Shown in pieces: positions 35,311 through 48,134 of a stretch of 64,000 bases of DNA. The stretch is from assembly GCA_027943335.1 (NCBI GenBank), contig BSBK01006431.1, positions 498,501-562,500 on the forward strand, given 5' to 3'. Made by a program: the position numbers and the translations under genes. The number at the start of each line of letters is the position of its first letter. The first letter of the stretch is position 1. The notes under the pieces were generated by a model. The model ran no database searches and was not told where the DNA came from. It saw only the letters and a list, made by a program, of their open reading frames with translations. The DNA comes from Chamaecyparis obtusa (taxonomy: Eukaryota > Streptophyta > Pinopsida > Cupressales > Cupressaceae).

Positions 35311-38027
35311 GTTTGACATTCCTTTCTTTCTCCTTCCTTAATTTCGGTGTTTTCCTATCACTTTGCTCTTCTAAATGATTTTTAAAATGCTGGGTCTATA
35401 TCTCTTCCTTTTATTTACTCTGCTCAATAATAAAGTCCATCGTGGATTGCAAAAGACATCAAGGGTTTATACCCTTACTAGGGTCTTATATTCTTGATGG
35501 TGAATCATCTGAGATCAAGAATTCCTCAGTTTCAATTCTAATCTATCACCATCTGTGTCTTCTCCTTCCATGGAGTTGTACATTGATCTGGGGTTGTAGA
35601 GATTTTATGAATTCTATTTTATCCTCACAATTTAGTTTTAGATTTCACATACATCTTCTAATAATAGAATTAAGCCACATATTAAATTTTTTCTATAATT
35701 TTGGTCAATTCTCATATAAACAAGTTATTTCTTTTTATAACATATAACTGGACGAATAAACAATAGAGCTTGACTCCTGATGGCATCTGCCGCCTGTTCA
35801 TCCCAGCTCCCAAGTTTGAATTATCATCTCTTACCCTCTGTGTCTTACCATTCCATGGGCTTGTCTGTTCATCTGGGGTTATGGGGAATTGTCCTAGAGC
35901 TTTAGCGCCTGCAAATTGTGTGCGGTTGAGGCCCGATTGGATGCATCTCCTTCTTTGGTCAAGACTTCTGATACCAATGTGTTCTCTTCTTCACATGATT
36001 TAAGTGTTAAATTGGGCTCTCTATCTCTTGCCGTTTCTCAGTCTATGCAAGGGGCTCACGTGTCTCTATTCATGTACATTTTGATGCTCCTCAAGATAGA
36101 GACAAGTCACCTCCTAATGCCTCTTTTTATGGCCAGGATCTCTTGCGTGGGCCTCTTGTTAATACTCATGATTAAAAATGTAGCCCTTGTGTTGCCGCCG
36201 TGGAGTTAGAGTTAGGTGAGAAAATGATTGATCTTGCGTCCTCTTCTAGTAAAGGGTTGACCAGCAGATTTAGTTGCTCGTGACTTTTACTTTCAAACTT
36301 GCACTGGTGCATTTCCAACATCTAGATGCCTTTAGAGGAGGGTAAATTGCAGATTTCCATTTTTACCAAGGGCTTTGAAAAAAAACAAACTTATTTTGAT
36401 TCTTTTGATGATAGAGAGACTATTGTGATGATCGAGATGCTATTTTAGATGATGGGGTCGGGAGCGGGATTCACATCCTCTTTTGATTTATTCTTGGATC
36501 CCTTTTTCAAAACTCTCAAGGAATTTGTCAATGTTTTTCTGTTTGGATGAGACTGTCTTATCTTCCCTTACATTTTTTGTGCAACTCTACCTATGTGACA
36601 ATTTCAAATGCTATTGCCTTTTTTTTCTTGAAAGTACACTCAACAAAACCTAATTTTTATTTCACACCTCCTTTGCTGTGATTTGGTTGATGTTGATCTC
36701 TTTAAAGCTTTACTTGAGGAGATTGTATTAAAGGTTAGTGGTGTTTTTGGGCACAACTAATTAACTATGAGTGAATCCCTTTTCACTATAAGGACTATTT
36801 TGCTATGGGCTATATGGCCTCTAGTTGTCCTCATGGTCCTTGTAAGTCGTCTTCTTCTACTATTTGAATTAATGTTCTTTTCTATCATCTCATAATTTTC
36901 TTTGTTAATATAGATGACAATTGTACTCATTTAGAAATTTATACTCGTCTCTTAAATTTTATATCTAGAAATGATGTTTCCTTTGTCATCCCTTAGAGGT
37001 TGGCTATTCGTTATCACTACTATTGAATTCTAAATATTTAAAGATTCTAAAGATTTTAGTGGGCATTGCAATTCTAAGATTTCTCCTCCCCCTTATCAAA
37101 ATATTCCAAATTTTGTTTACAAATCTTTTCGGATAGTTGCACAATGAAGGAAGAACTATACCAAGAAAAAAAAAAATTTCTATTTTTTTTTTTATGCTAG
37201 ATGAATTCCAACAAGTCCTAATCCAACTTATTTATTCTTCTTCTATTCAATCCGTGTTTCTTTTTGGCTAGTTTCTTGTTTCTCTATTTTAGTCTTTCTT
37301 TGTGAAATATTTTGGGGTCCTTTCAAAACCCTACTTACTTTAATAGAAAACATATAACTATAAATTCTTTAGTAAAGAGATATTATAGTAATGTTTTAAT
37401 TAGATAGTCTTCAAGGGTGATTCAGATAAAGATATATTTAAAAGATTTTTTTAGTGAAAGTATGTGACATCCTCTAATTAGTCTTTCTTAGTAACACTTT
37501 ATGTCCTTTCAGATAAATGTCCTTATTCTTTTGATCTTATTAGATATAAAATATTTATAAACCTTTCTCAATTATAGAACCTATAAGTTAATATTCACAA
37601 GAAGTTTTTCGATTGATGTGAGTCTAATATTTGACTTGAGACAAGGTAAAATTGGTTGAAACTAAACAAGATAAGCATTTTTATATTTCCTTAGGGGACA
37701 AGTGTTATGTTTGAATCAACAATAAGATATCAAATATCGAAGAATCACTTGATAGATCAATGGAAAAGGATTTACCTAGGTTTAACAATTAACTTCAGTG
37801 TTATAAAATTAAAAATTAATTATTGTAAGGTATAGTTTAATAGAGTCAATTTATATGATAATATCAATAAGGATTATTCATTACTATATCCATCTTAACT
37901 TATTCTTCACTAGAGAAAAAATATTTACATAAGAGACAATAGGTGATGGGGTTAGTTTGAGACTTATAGGATTTTTCTTTGACAATTATCACTATCAAAC
38001 TTTGTTTGAATAATTATGGATGGAACC
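35311..38027. other. Intron or intergenic DNA with degenerate coding traces
   Basis: 35311-35633 is the part duplicated at 16.2-16.5 kb. 35541-35610 and 35820-35890 are related to each other (CTGTGTCTT...CATGG...CATCTGGGGTT), a local duplication. 36020-36350 reads on the plus strand like an eroded protein (HVHFDAPQDRDKSPPNASFYGQD region) that I cannot place. The rest is AT-rich without a recognised feature. Confidence 0.5.
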
Positions 38028-38293
38028 TATTGAACTTATGTGCTTGGTTTTCATTGACGTAAAATTTGGTCATCAATTTAGATGAAAATGTACAATGCAG
38101 TTGGTGTCCATCTTGAGGATCAATGTGGATGTTAAGTGTTGTAAAGATAGTGGAAGTTAAGTAGCACATATCTGGGTCGTCAAATTATATATATTTGGTT
38201 TAAGGAAATGATCATTTTTATGGTTTAGTTTTTTGGCATCTTCAAGATGTTTGCATAGTAATGTTGACAATGATTACATCCTTGAGTATTATT

Positions 38294-39244
38294 GTAGGGA
38301 AAAATTTAAGAAACCCCTCCCTAGAAAAGGTGTAAAATCCTAGAAAATCCTACATTATTTTGGGCATAAACAAATAATATTGCTTGTGAATTTTTTTAAT
38401 TTGAAAGGAAAATATATTAGTTTTTTACTGGAGATTTTTTGTGATTGTATGAAAATTCTATAAAATCTTGTCAAATATTTCATTGTTGAAGAAAATTGCG
38501 GTCAAAAGTACACATACCTAGAAACCATCATTTCACCATTATTATTATATGGATCCTAATTAATTATTAGACTTGAAGGTTAAATATTCCCCGCTTTTAT
38601 CTCTACATTTTCCCTCCCAATTATTGAAAGGGGGTTTCGGGGTAGCACCCTCGAAAGCTTAAATGACTTTCAAATTTTTTTTAAGGTGACTCAAGTTAGT
38701 TTTATATCATTTGACATATAGTAACCCTATTTTTCATAACCATTGGATGATCCTTAATCAATGGCATAAACCCTATTTGAGCCCAAAATTTTTAAAGGAC
38801 AGCATGTTCTAGGGAAAGTCTCTGAAATAGAGATGTGTGTCAACAATCAAATTTATTTCGGGCCAACGTTAGAAAGGATAAAAAGTTTAATGGAAAGTAT
38901 TTGGAATATAGACACATGTCAAATATATGTACTTAACCTGTAACCTAACTTAAATTTTGACTACATATTGGCTAACATGACCATAGATTAAGACAATCTT
39001 TGGAAATTGTAGGCAAAAATATTCAATTTACCATGTGGAAAAATTAGATTGTATTGGCTAATTTATCGTTGAAATAAAACCAATTCCATATCACTATTGG
39101 TGATTGGCCTATGCACGAGACCCTATTTTTATAAAGTGCAAGTGACATGACTACCCTGAAAGTCCAAATTATTTTACCAAATTCTTAGTCCCCAACAAGT
39201 GACATTCGCGAATTGGAAAATACTAGCACTAAATTTATCCCTTG
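38294..39244. mobile_element. TIR element inserted in the old 5' LTR
   Basis: About 950 bp present in the 5' LTR and absent from the 3' LTR. Ends are imperfect inverted repeats (TAGGGAAAAATTTAA at the left, reverse complement of AAGGGATAAATTTAG at the right; about 12 of 13 core bases match). ATTATT flanks both sides (38288-38293 and 39245-39250). No transposase is seen, so it is a non-autonomous DNA transposon of unclear superfamily. Confidence 0.6.
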
Positions 39245-40409
39245 ATTATTACACTCCACAGTTTCAAGTGAATGGAAAAGTCATAATCTTGACATAAATG
39301 AAGACTACCTTTTGGCAAGTGGTTTAGAAGCATGTACAATTAAAAATTTATATTGTTGATCTGATTGATGATTATCACTCTAGAATAGGTGTTCTGGGGA
39401 CATTTGTAGTAATGTTATATCTGGCAGTGGTCTAGAATCACTTGCCATTTTGGATAGGGTTTTGACAATTTGAATTAATGCTATTCATTACATTATCATT
39501 TGATATTCAAAGAAAGGATGTTTTGATATAGTCCAAAGACATGGTTGAAAATTGTGTCATATTTTTGGGCTTTGGTTATTGCGGTGTTTTGATAACATGT
39601 GGTCCATTTTATGTTTCTTATCTTCAATAGAGTGTTTTTTCTGGACTCATTTCAAATTATGATCCTTGTTGATGGTCAAACTTAGTTTTCTTCGTAGATC
39701 ATATTGTGTGATCGCAACTATTGTAAGATATCTGAATGGAAATATTTTTAGATATTATTTTTTATCTTGAGGCCAACTTATTATATACACTAGATAAACA
39801 TATATACACATATGTCCACGAAGGTATGAATGTATGAAATATGTAGGTAGTAGAGTAGATAGAGTGGAAGACTCTTATAGAGGTCTTAACCAAATTTACT
39901 CTAAGTAGTTATATTTAAATAAAAACTTAATTAGAACTGAATTCATCCACTTGTAAATGCAACCCTCTCAGTTTTTATTTTATTTCTTTTGGCAGTGAAC
40001 CATTTAATTTATTGTAGTACCAATAGTGTGTCTTATTGGGCAGTTATCCCACTTGCAGTGAGAATTTTTGCATTGAGCCACCATTGTTAACATCACCTTA
40101 ATCAATGTTTTATTCATGAGAATTATCTTCTCTGTGGTTTTTCCCATCTTGAGTTTCCTAAATAAAAATTAGATATTCATTGTGTTTGGTTAATGAATGT
40201 TCTTGTTCATGTTTATATATTTGATTTGACTAAGTGATTATAGATTTAAGTTATCAGATGTGTATTTTTGAATTTGCTAAAAAAATTATTTTACAACTGA
40301 TTCATCCCCCTCTCAATTTTATGGCACATTGAATAATTGGCATCAAATCTAGGTCCCTTGTTATTAGCTTAACATCTTGAGGGAGATCTCATATGATTCG
40401 ATAACTATG

Positions 40410-41270
40410 AAAGGAGAATACTACTTGGAGGAAAATTTAAAGAATACTCTTAATGATTTAGAATTTATTGAATCAAAGAATAAAGAATTGAAAGAAAATA
40501 TCCAAGAAGTGAATAAATGTGTTGAAGAACTAAGGAGACATATTTAGAAATTCAAGATGAAGTAAAAAGAAGTTTGTAAAGAGTTGAAAGAAGAAAAATC
40601 TATAGTTGAATATCAAAAGCTAAAAATTGAAGAAAGAAATAAAATATAGGAAAATTTGAAAAATATCTTGCATCAGAAATAAGAAGTGTGTGGGAAACTG
40701 AAATAAGAATTTATGGATTTAAATTATGAGATAGAGGTAAAAAGAAGTATGGCACTAGGTGAACTATTGAAATATTTAGTAAAAAAAGAATGGACTTGAA
40801 TCATTTAATGAAGGGGAAGAGGGATAAAATAGATATGAGATCTAGAGATTTGAACCTGGTCTAGAGTAAAAAAAATATTACAAGGTCTTTAGTTAAACAA
40901 CCCATTGCTCAAAGGTATACATCATTTAATGGTTATTATTTTCAATGCAATAGATTGATTTATAAGATAATATAACACAAACAAAATAAGTTAAAAGACT
41001 CAATACTTCAATTATAAGAAACTTGGTCACAAGATAAGTCACTACAAAATAAATAAAAATGTTTGGTGAAATGAATGGACCATCAGTGGGTAATTTTTTT
41101 CATGGATATTGTCACCTATGATATGGTTACAGTCACAAAGATAACAAGTTCAGATCTTGGATAACTTAAAGGCAAAATCTAATTTGAAGAACATCAAGTG
41201 CTAAAATTGCAAAGATCATGGACACTTTGTTAGCAGTTACGAGAATAAAGTTTTTCTAGTAAAGTAGATG
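40410..41270 (+). pseudogene. Gag remnant: coiled coil plus two zinc knuckles
   Basis: Plus-strand reading with stops: a Glu/Lys-rich coiled coil (NLKNTLNDLEFIESKNKELKE and on, 40430-40760), then two knuckle-like stretches, NYKKLGHKISHY near 41010 and CKDHGHFVSSY near 41210, with several zinc ligands lost. This layout matches the gag of the non-autonomous element at 44-49 kb in kind. Confidence 0.55.
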
Positions 41271-42119
41271 AACCTAATAATAAAGAACTAATAGTTTGGA
41301 AGAAAAAGGAAATGGATGTATCAATTGTACAAGATTCTTGTACAAGTGTCTCTTCCTCCAAAAAGTTATCCAGTATCTCATGCTAAGGAGAAGATTCATA
41401 GAAACATCTTCTTATCCCATTCACCTAAGTTATTACACTCCATAATTGTAACTTAAAGGTTATTGATATACTTTGACTAATTATGTATACATGGTATGAG
41501 TTTTTTATAACACAATTTTGGTGTTAAAACCCTAATTGTGAGAATCAAGTTATATATCATGCTTTTCTGATCATTTTTGTATTGCATGTTGAAACGAAAC
41601 TAAAAAGTGAAAATAAGAAATCAAGTATAAGTTATTAAAAGGAAATTGAATATGATGATTGTAGATGAGCCCAATAGAAACAACAAGTTTAGAAAGGTCA
41701 AAATGGATGATTTTAATCACATAAAATTTAGGTCACTCAAAACTTGTTTTATAACAAAAGAATCTTAGAGAATAAAAAATATAGGGCATTTGGTCTAAAT
41801 ATTTGTATCGAGTTTTTATGGTTGGATGATGAAGATTCTATTAAATTCTTGTTGATTCATTTCTAGGGTGATTCCATGATTTTGGACTCTATCAGATTAA
41901 AAAAGAAGTTATTTTTGTCATTAGAAATCCATGTGATGTTGGACCTATTTTCATAAATAGAAAATGTAAAAGAAAAGAGAGGTTAAAGCCCTAATTGGTG
42001 TTTTCAGAGATTAGAGATAATTTCAATTTGATACTAATGTAGATATTTAAACAAGGTGTACTTATTAAGGCATTAATTACAAGATTTATTTCAAAAATAG
42101 AGAAGGTGTAACTCTAGCT

Positions 42120-43260
42120 ATAGTAGTGTTTACAACACATCAAATGGTGATGGAAGAAAATAACCTTGACCAATGTGTTTTTTGGAGAATGCAATTGATA
42201 GAAAACACTACTATGAAAAATGATAGTGGATATCCCTTTTGTTCTGGTTCCCTAATTGTGTGTTTGGTGATTCATTTCTTAAAATCTCTATCAATGAAAG
42301 AAAATATTGAATGGAAGTTGGGTTTTCTTGTCAAAAAATAGATTTTTGATACTTATATTGCTTGACATGTAAAGATAAAGCTCATAAATATTTCCTTAAG
42401 AATCTTGTAATATTTGGAGTTTAGGTTTGATTCCCAATTGTATGAGTGCTTATAGAGAGAGTTCCTCCATTGGAGAAGGAAAACTAGAAATGGTTGTTTT
42501 TTATTACCCTATGGAATCAAAGAAGCTACAAAATACTGATGAAAATGAAGAAATAATTGAGGTTAATGATCTAGAATTGACTGGTGATGAAAAAGCAAAG
42601 ACTTCCTTACAAGATTCTAAGGGGACATAACCCTTACTTGTAGCAATGGCGAAAAGATGTGGTAGAGCATGGAATATATTATCAGTCACTATAAAGGAGA
42701 TGGAAAAATGTATTGAAGGTGTGGCTAGTATGTATAAATATTTCCTTTGATGGCCTAATTCAATGGAGAATTAGAGAGCTATGTATAACTCTATTGAGTC
42801 CAAAATGAATACTTTTGGAAAAACATATGTTATCTTTAGTAACAAAGACATTTCATAGAGAAAAGGGATACAATATTTGTAGAGAGAGTTGGGCGATGTT
42901 TAGAGACATAGTGAGGATGTGATAAATAATTTTTGGAATGTCAAGGAGATATTTGAAGCTAGATTGGAACATCTCAACGGTCTCCTTAAAGAAGAAGAAA
43001 ATCATGAGTGTAATCCCATTGTTTAAATAATACAACTAATGTGACGATTCACTGATAATATCCAACAACATGTTTTCGACTCTTCAGTTGGAAAAGAAAT
43101 CCTGGAAAGACCTTCTTCTAAAACTCAAATAGAGACATAAGAAAAATTTTCCAGGTCATTGAATTTAAGTGACTCCTTTTTTATGCATGATTTTGGTTTT
43201 GGGTACCATTTTTTCTTGATGTCTAAGGAGGCGTGGAATAGAGATAAGGTGAATAAGTAG
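42120..43260 (+). pseudogene. Degenerate coding trace of unknown function in the old element
   Basis: A plus-strand reading with repeated stops. The longest pieces are 42126-42341 and 42427-42630, the latter acidic (DENEEIIEVNDLELTGDE). A helical stretch around 42780-43020 includes NNFWNVKEIFEARLEHLNGLLKE. I recognise no family. It lies between gag and the 3' LTR, where pol would be expected. Confidence 0.35.
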
Positions 43261-44095
43261 ACATTAATGAAGAAGAAAAAATATATAGGGTGTAAATATA
43301 TGAGTGAGAGTAGAGTAAAAAGAGTATATATATTTTTCCATCAATGAAAAATGGGGAGATTGCTGAAATTATGTGTTTGGTTGTGATTGATGTCAAATTT
43401 TGTGATCTGGTTAGATCACAGTGTACTGTGAAATTTGTGTCAATCTCGAGGATCAATGTGGATCTATCAAGTGATATCACGATAATGTAAGCTAAGTAAC
43501 AAATGTTTGAGTTTTGGTATTACATAGATAGTATTTTGGTGTGAGGAATTGATCCTTTTAATGGTTGATTTTTTTTGCGTGTTGTAGATGTTTGCGCAGT
43601 AATCTTGATGATGATTACAATCTTGAGGATTACTTTACATTGCACTTTCAAGTGAATAGAAAAGTCATAATCTTGGCTTAAATGAAGAATAATTTATGGA
43701 AAGTGGTTTAGAAGTGTGTATAGAAAAAATAATTTCTTTTGTTGATCTAGCTGATGATTAGTACTCTAGAATAAGTGTTCTAGTTATATTTGTAGCATTG
43801 TTTACAACTAAAGAGGTCCAAAATTACCTACCATTTTTTATAGTGCATTGATAGTTTTTTATTAAAGCAACAACAAAAATAAGGGTGCTGACCCAATAGA
43901 ACAAAAGGCAAGCTAAGGAATTAATAGAGAGTTAATAACCAAAGATTGCAACATGCAGCATGAAGCATAGAAGTCTACCTCGATCAAAAACAAAAAAATA
44001 GGAAAAAAAACACCACCACATCATGAGAGTATTGATAAAGTTCAGCTTTAACCAAGCTAGGTGCCATGCAGGGCTAAAAACCTAAACCAAAGTAT

Positions 44096-45344
44096 TTTTG
44101 GAAATATAAATGGGAAAGTGATACTGAGAGGGGGGGGGGGTGGGGGTGAATCAGATATTACCTTCTTTTATCCTTTTAATCTGATAAAACTTTATGCATG
44201 ACATAAACAAAACTTGATCATTGTAAGAAACAAAACATATAAAGCAATATACATGAAATCACTCATAACACCATGATTTTGGTAACCCAGAAATCCCTGA
44301 AAGGTAAAACTGGGGTGGGGATGACACCCACAAATCTTCACTACTACAGTAATAAGTTTTTTTCCTGTTAAGGCTTACAAAATGTGACCAATTCATGATC
44401 TACCCTATGAAAGGTTTGCTCTGTCAAAAGCTAAAAGACTTATATAGTCTACCTTGTTAAAGGATTTGTAAACTTACAATAAAGTAAGCACTCGATAAAG
44501 AGATTTACATAAAGTCTGTTAAGACTATTCGGTTAAGAGATTTACCCTAATACACTGGTCAAAATGTCTTAGTACCCGATCTTTTGGTTTGCACTTGTAT
44601 GCATATTATAGATCTCCTCTTTACTTTATATTTTGATCTCTTCTCTCTGATCTTTCTTGATTCTGTCCTTTCAGTGCTTAGCTCGGTCACTGGACTCTAT
44701 CTGAATACTTAACTATTCTGAATATATCTCTCTGATCATTCTCATACTCATTTGATCTCAGTATCTCTTATCTCTTTAATTCACACACTTCTCTTGGTTT
44801 AGATCTTTCCCTTATATAATAACAAAAATGTTTTACCATTTCAAGATCTACATTTTAGATTTATTTCTATTGCCACCTAAACTATACATTTTTTTGATTG
44901 GCTCTAGGTTTTACATAGGGATCAATGATAATAAAATGGATGTGTAATTACCTCCGTAATTACCTCAATAGACAAAATACAAAACATCATTATCACCAAA
45001 AATGGTTTACCTCAATCATCATGCCATACCAAACTTGTATGTCATTCCTAGCTAACTCAGCAAAATTTATTCCTGGCACTCAACATTAACTGTACTCGGC
45101 ATCGATTAAACTTCTCTGTCACTCGGTAATCATTGATATATGTAACTCGGCAACAACTATACTCGGCATATTACGAACACATAGTGACCATGACTTTACT
45201 CGAAAGTACTACTGCTCGGTAAGTATACAATATATAACTCAGCGTTTACAAAATGACTCGATCGCAGTGATGACTGACTATCATTGCCTAGGTATATGAC
45301 TAAGTGTGAAACACTAAGGGTCAACAAAACTATAGAGATCTACA
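44096..45344 (-). repeat. 3' LTR of the non-autonomous element
   Basis: Near-identical partner of 48135-49376. The first base pair is TT where the partner has TG. It carries a G-run followed by GAATCAG near the left end and many CTCGG words at about 45055-45265. Confidence 0.93.
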
Positions 45345-45599
45345 ATATCCCCCTTTGACATTAGTGGCAAAAACACTTTGTCATGACATTTGTACATACA
45401 ATTACAAAAAGATGTTTGTACTAGCCTAATACTCCCCCTGAGATATATATACACATTCAAAAAAATTTGTTACCTATCCCTGTTCAGTCCTTGTTCGTAC
45501 TCGTGTCATGATGATTCCCCCTTCTTTTTGACACAACTAATTTCTTCATCAGTAGGTAGCTCACAAAATTTCTCCAAAAAAGGTTTATGGAGCACCATG

Positions 45600-46980
45600 A
45601 TCATGTAAAGTGCATTTGTCCAAGTAGTTGAAGCAATGTTCAAAACTTCTGTCTACACTTGTAAATTGGTAGCTAAATTGATGAGACTCTTGGCTATGGA
45701 CAAATGTGGATCACTCTGGATGAATGCTTTAGCCTTTGCTAACTTTCTCTGTATAGCCTCCAGATGCGGTGTCAAATTAGTTTGAATAGAGAGTAGGCGA
45801 GAACGAATCTTGCCATCATTAGCCATCAACTTGGCTAACTTACCTTGGGTCTGCATGATTTTTACATAATGTGTAGCACTGATGTTTGCATCGAAGGTCA
45901 GGGACTGACTTGTAGCTTTAATCTCTTGCTTGAGAGTATCAAGAAATCATTGATTCTCATCTGTGAACAGTTCAACATTACATATTTTGGCCAATAGAGA
46001 CTATCCATTCACAACTAATCCCTTAGCCTCCTTTACCAAATTGGACAGCTCAACCTATTTCACTACTATCTCGGCAGATATCCTCTCCAGCATTTTGGTC
46101 TCAAACCTCCATTCTAACCATTCAAATAACTTATCACTTGCATAGCTAAATTCATTATTGACTTTCTAAACAATGTGGACAAGTTGTTCCAATATGGGAA
46201 TGGAACTATTTACATCTGATAAGTCATATACTTCATTAAATATATCTTTTATTTCATGAAGATCCTACTTTTTCTAATGCTCTCTTTGGAGTTCTGCTTG
46301 CCTACTTTTCCTTGTCAACAAATCTTTCATTATCTACATTTTCTCATAAGAAAGGTTATCTGTATCCCATTTAGGAATAAAAATGACTTCATTAATTGTT
46401 ACCTCATCTTTCTCCTTTTGTACTCTTGATGGGGTGCTTCAACTCAGCATCTGTACAAGAGCTTGTATTGCCTCTTGATCCTTTGGCTCTTGTACTTCAA
46501 TGAATTTTCCTTTGATGTTTGCTGCTTCTTTCCCCTTATCCTCGACATGAGGACTAACAACATGTTCATCTGATTTGATTCCTTGTTCTTCTATGTTGTG
46601 TTCTTTCATAGAGGAACTTTGAATTTTGTCTTCTGCTTTGTCTTCTTCCTTGGCAGATGGAGGTGGAGTTAGTGGTACCAACTTGATAGGTTCCTCGGTA
46701 AGGCTTGTACCAACTAAATTGTCCATAGTAGCAACTTCAGGTAGTGTAGGATTCTCATCAATAGATCATGTGCTTGTAATTGTTGGATAATCCATGACTT
46801 GTAATAGTACAGTGTTACTACCTGGCAAGGGTGTGTCAGTTGCTTTCATGTTCTTTAAATCATCCTCAGTTAAAAATGAATTCTTAATGGGGCTCTCCTC
46901 TGGTATGTCAACAATGTGAACCTCAGATGTATCATGTGTTTTCACTTCCTTAGGAGTATCAGTCTCCATTTTATTTTTCT
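45600..46980 (-). pseudogene. Unknown protein between gag and the 3' LTR of the non-autonomous element
   Basis: One frame from 46969 to about 45650 with a handful of stops: an acidic Lys/Glu-rich N-terminal part (46969-46439; SAKEEDKAEDK, EAANIKGKF) and then long amphipathic helices (about 46150-45653; LEWRFETKMLERISAEIVV, KLAKLMANDGKIRSRLLS). No pol motif is present. I do not recognise the family; coiled-coil content is the only structural hint. It follows gag after a frameshift near 46970. Confidence 0.55.
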
Positions 46981-46999
46981 TGGTTTTAGGTTCAATAGC

Positions 47000-48069
47000 T
47001 GTTGAAGTGTAGCATCTTTTCCTTCATCCTGGGTGCGTAACAATCCAAACAATACCTTCCAAATATTAAGACTTTCTTGTACAACATCTTCAACCTTGTG
47101 TTGAATAATTAGATAGGCTCTAAGTTTAGGATCAAACTTGCCTCTGTATTGCTCAATTATCTATTTGATGTTTGCAGGGGTGAGAGTGGATGAGTTGCTA
47201 GCTTTAGATCTACGTTCATGTGCTTGATGTCCATGCTTCTTGCAGTTAAAACAATGTCCATTAAACTTAGGCTTAGAATCAGACTTACCATGTTTGCTTC
47301 CACATATGTTGGTTGTATGTCCTGGCTTTCCACAGTGATGACATGTGGGCTTAATGTTCTTTGGTTTAGCATTCTTATGTTCTCCATTCCTTGATGATTC
47401 TCTTTCTTCAGTAGATTAATGTTCATTTAGTCCAAGTCCAGATCTATCACCGGATCTTCTAGGTGATCTTAACAGTTCTTCAAAATATTTTGCAGCATCA
47501 TTGGATTTGTTCATCCTTTCATTGATTTCCTTTTTAGTTCTCAAATCATGTTTCAACTGATCATTTTCAGACCTTAGTTGATTGATTTCCATATCTTTCC
47601 TGCCCAATTCCTGATTAACCATCAGTAGCTGATTTACCATGTCTAGTTGATTATTAGTCAACCTTTGCCTATCCCTTGTTCTTTCATCTAGCCTGATTGC
47701 AATTTGTCTTTTGTCTTCCTCAGCCATTGTCTTATCATCTTCTGCTTTCTTTTTCTATTCCACTAATTCACAAAGTCTGATAGATTGAATTTATTGTTCT
47801 TTCCTTAGAGTTATGATGTCATCATTTAGTATGGTATTCTTCTCCAGTAGTTCTTTTATAGCTTTATCACTCTCGGTAGAGTTACCATTGTCAAATAGTC
47901 CAGAGATGTCTTCTTCTTTGTACTGTGGCTCATTTTGTTGAATTGCAATCTCTCTTCTCTTGCTCAAGGATTTCTTCAATTCTCCTCTGGTTGCTTCCAG
48001 TTGTTGTAATGTCAGTTGTACTTCAATCTTTTGATTCTCTATGATCTTCCCCAGTTTATAAGCTTCCAT
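47000..48069 (-). pseudogene. Gag-like protein with two zinc knuckles (non-autonomous element)
   Basis: One frame from 48069, with stops near 47790-47728, 47416 and 47161. A long coiled coil (QQLEATRGELKKSLSKRRE; NQELGRKDMEINQLRSEN) covers the first two thirds. Then come a complete CCHC knuckle (CHHCGKPGHTTNIC, about 47330) and a second one missing its last Cys (CFNCKKHGHQAHER, about 47240). Knuckles bind element RNA for packaging. The capsid domain seen in ordinary Copia gag is not evident. Confidence 0.75.
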
Positions 48070-48134
48070 TTTAAGATATTTTTCCTCAAGTGGTTAGACT
48101 TGCTTAAGAGAAACCTTGCTACTCTAATACCAAT

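Larger units (their letters stand above)
38028..43855 (+). mobile_element. Old plus-strand LTR retroelement with gag only
   Basis: Direct repeats mark the LTRs: 38028-40328 (5', with an insert) and 43361 to about 43855 (3', truncated). Shared stretches include GAGGATCAATGTGGAT and TTTCAAGTGAAT(A/G)GAAAAGTCATAATCTTG. The PPT-like AATGGGGAGAT directly precedes the 3' LTR at 43361, and a PBS-like TGGCATCAAATC follows the 5' LTR at 40338. The interior shows gag remnants but no protease, integrase or RT. Many stops and frameshifts mark great age. Confidence 0.7.

Noticed and set aside
42427..42630. Possible small plus-strand gene
   Set aside because: It sits inside the old LTR element and is followed and preceded by many stops in the same reading; treated as a degenerate trace.
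44128..44150. G-run as a G-quadruplex regulator specific to this locus
   Set aside because: It is part of the U5 motif (G-run then GAATCAG) found in every LTR of these Copia-type elements and common in plant Copia LTRs; length variation looks like slippage.
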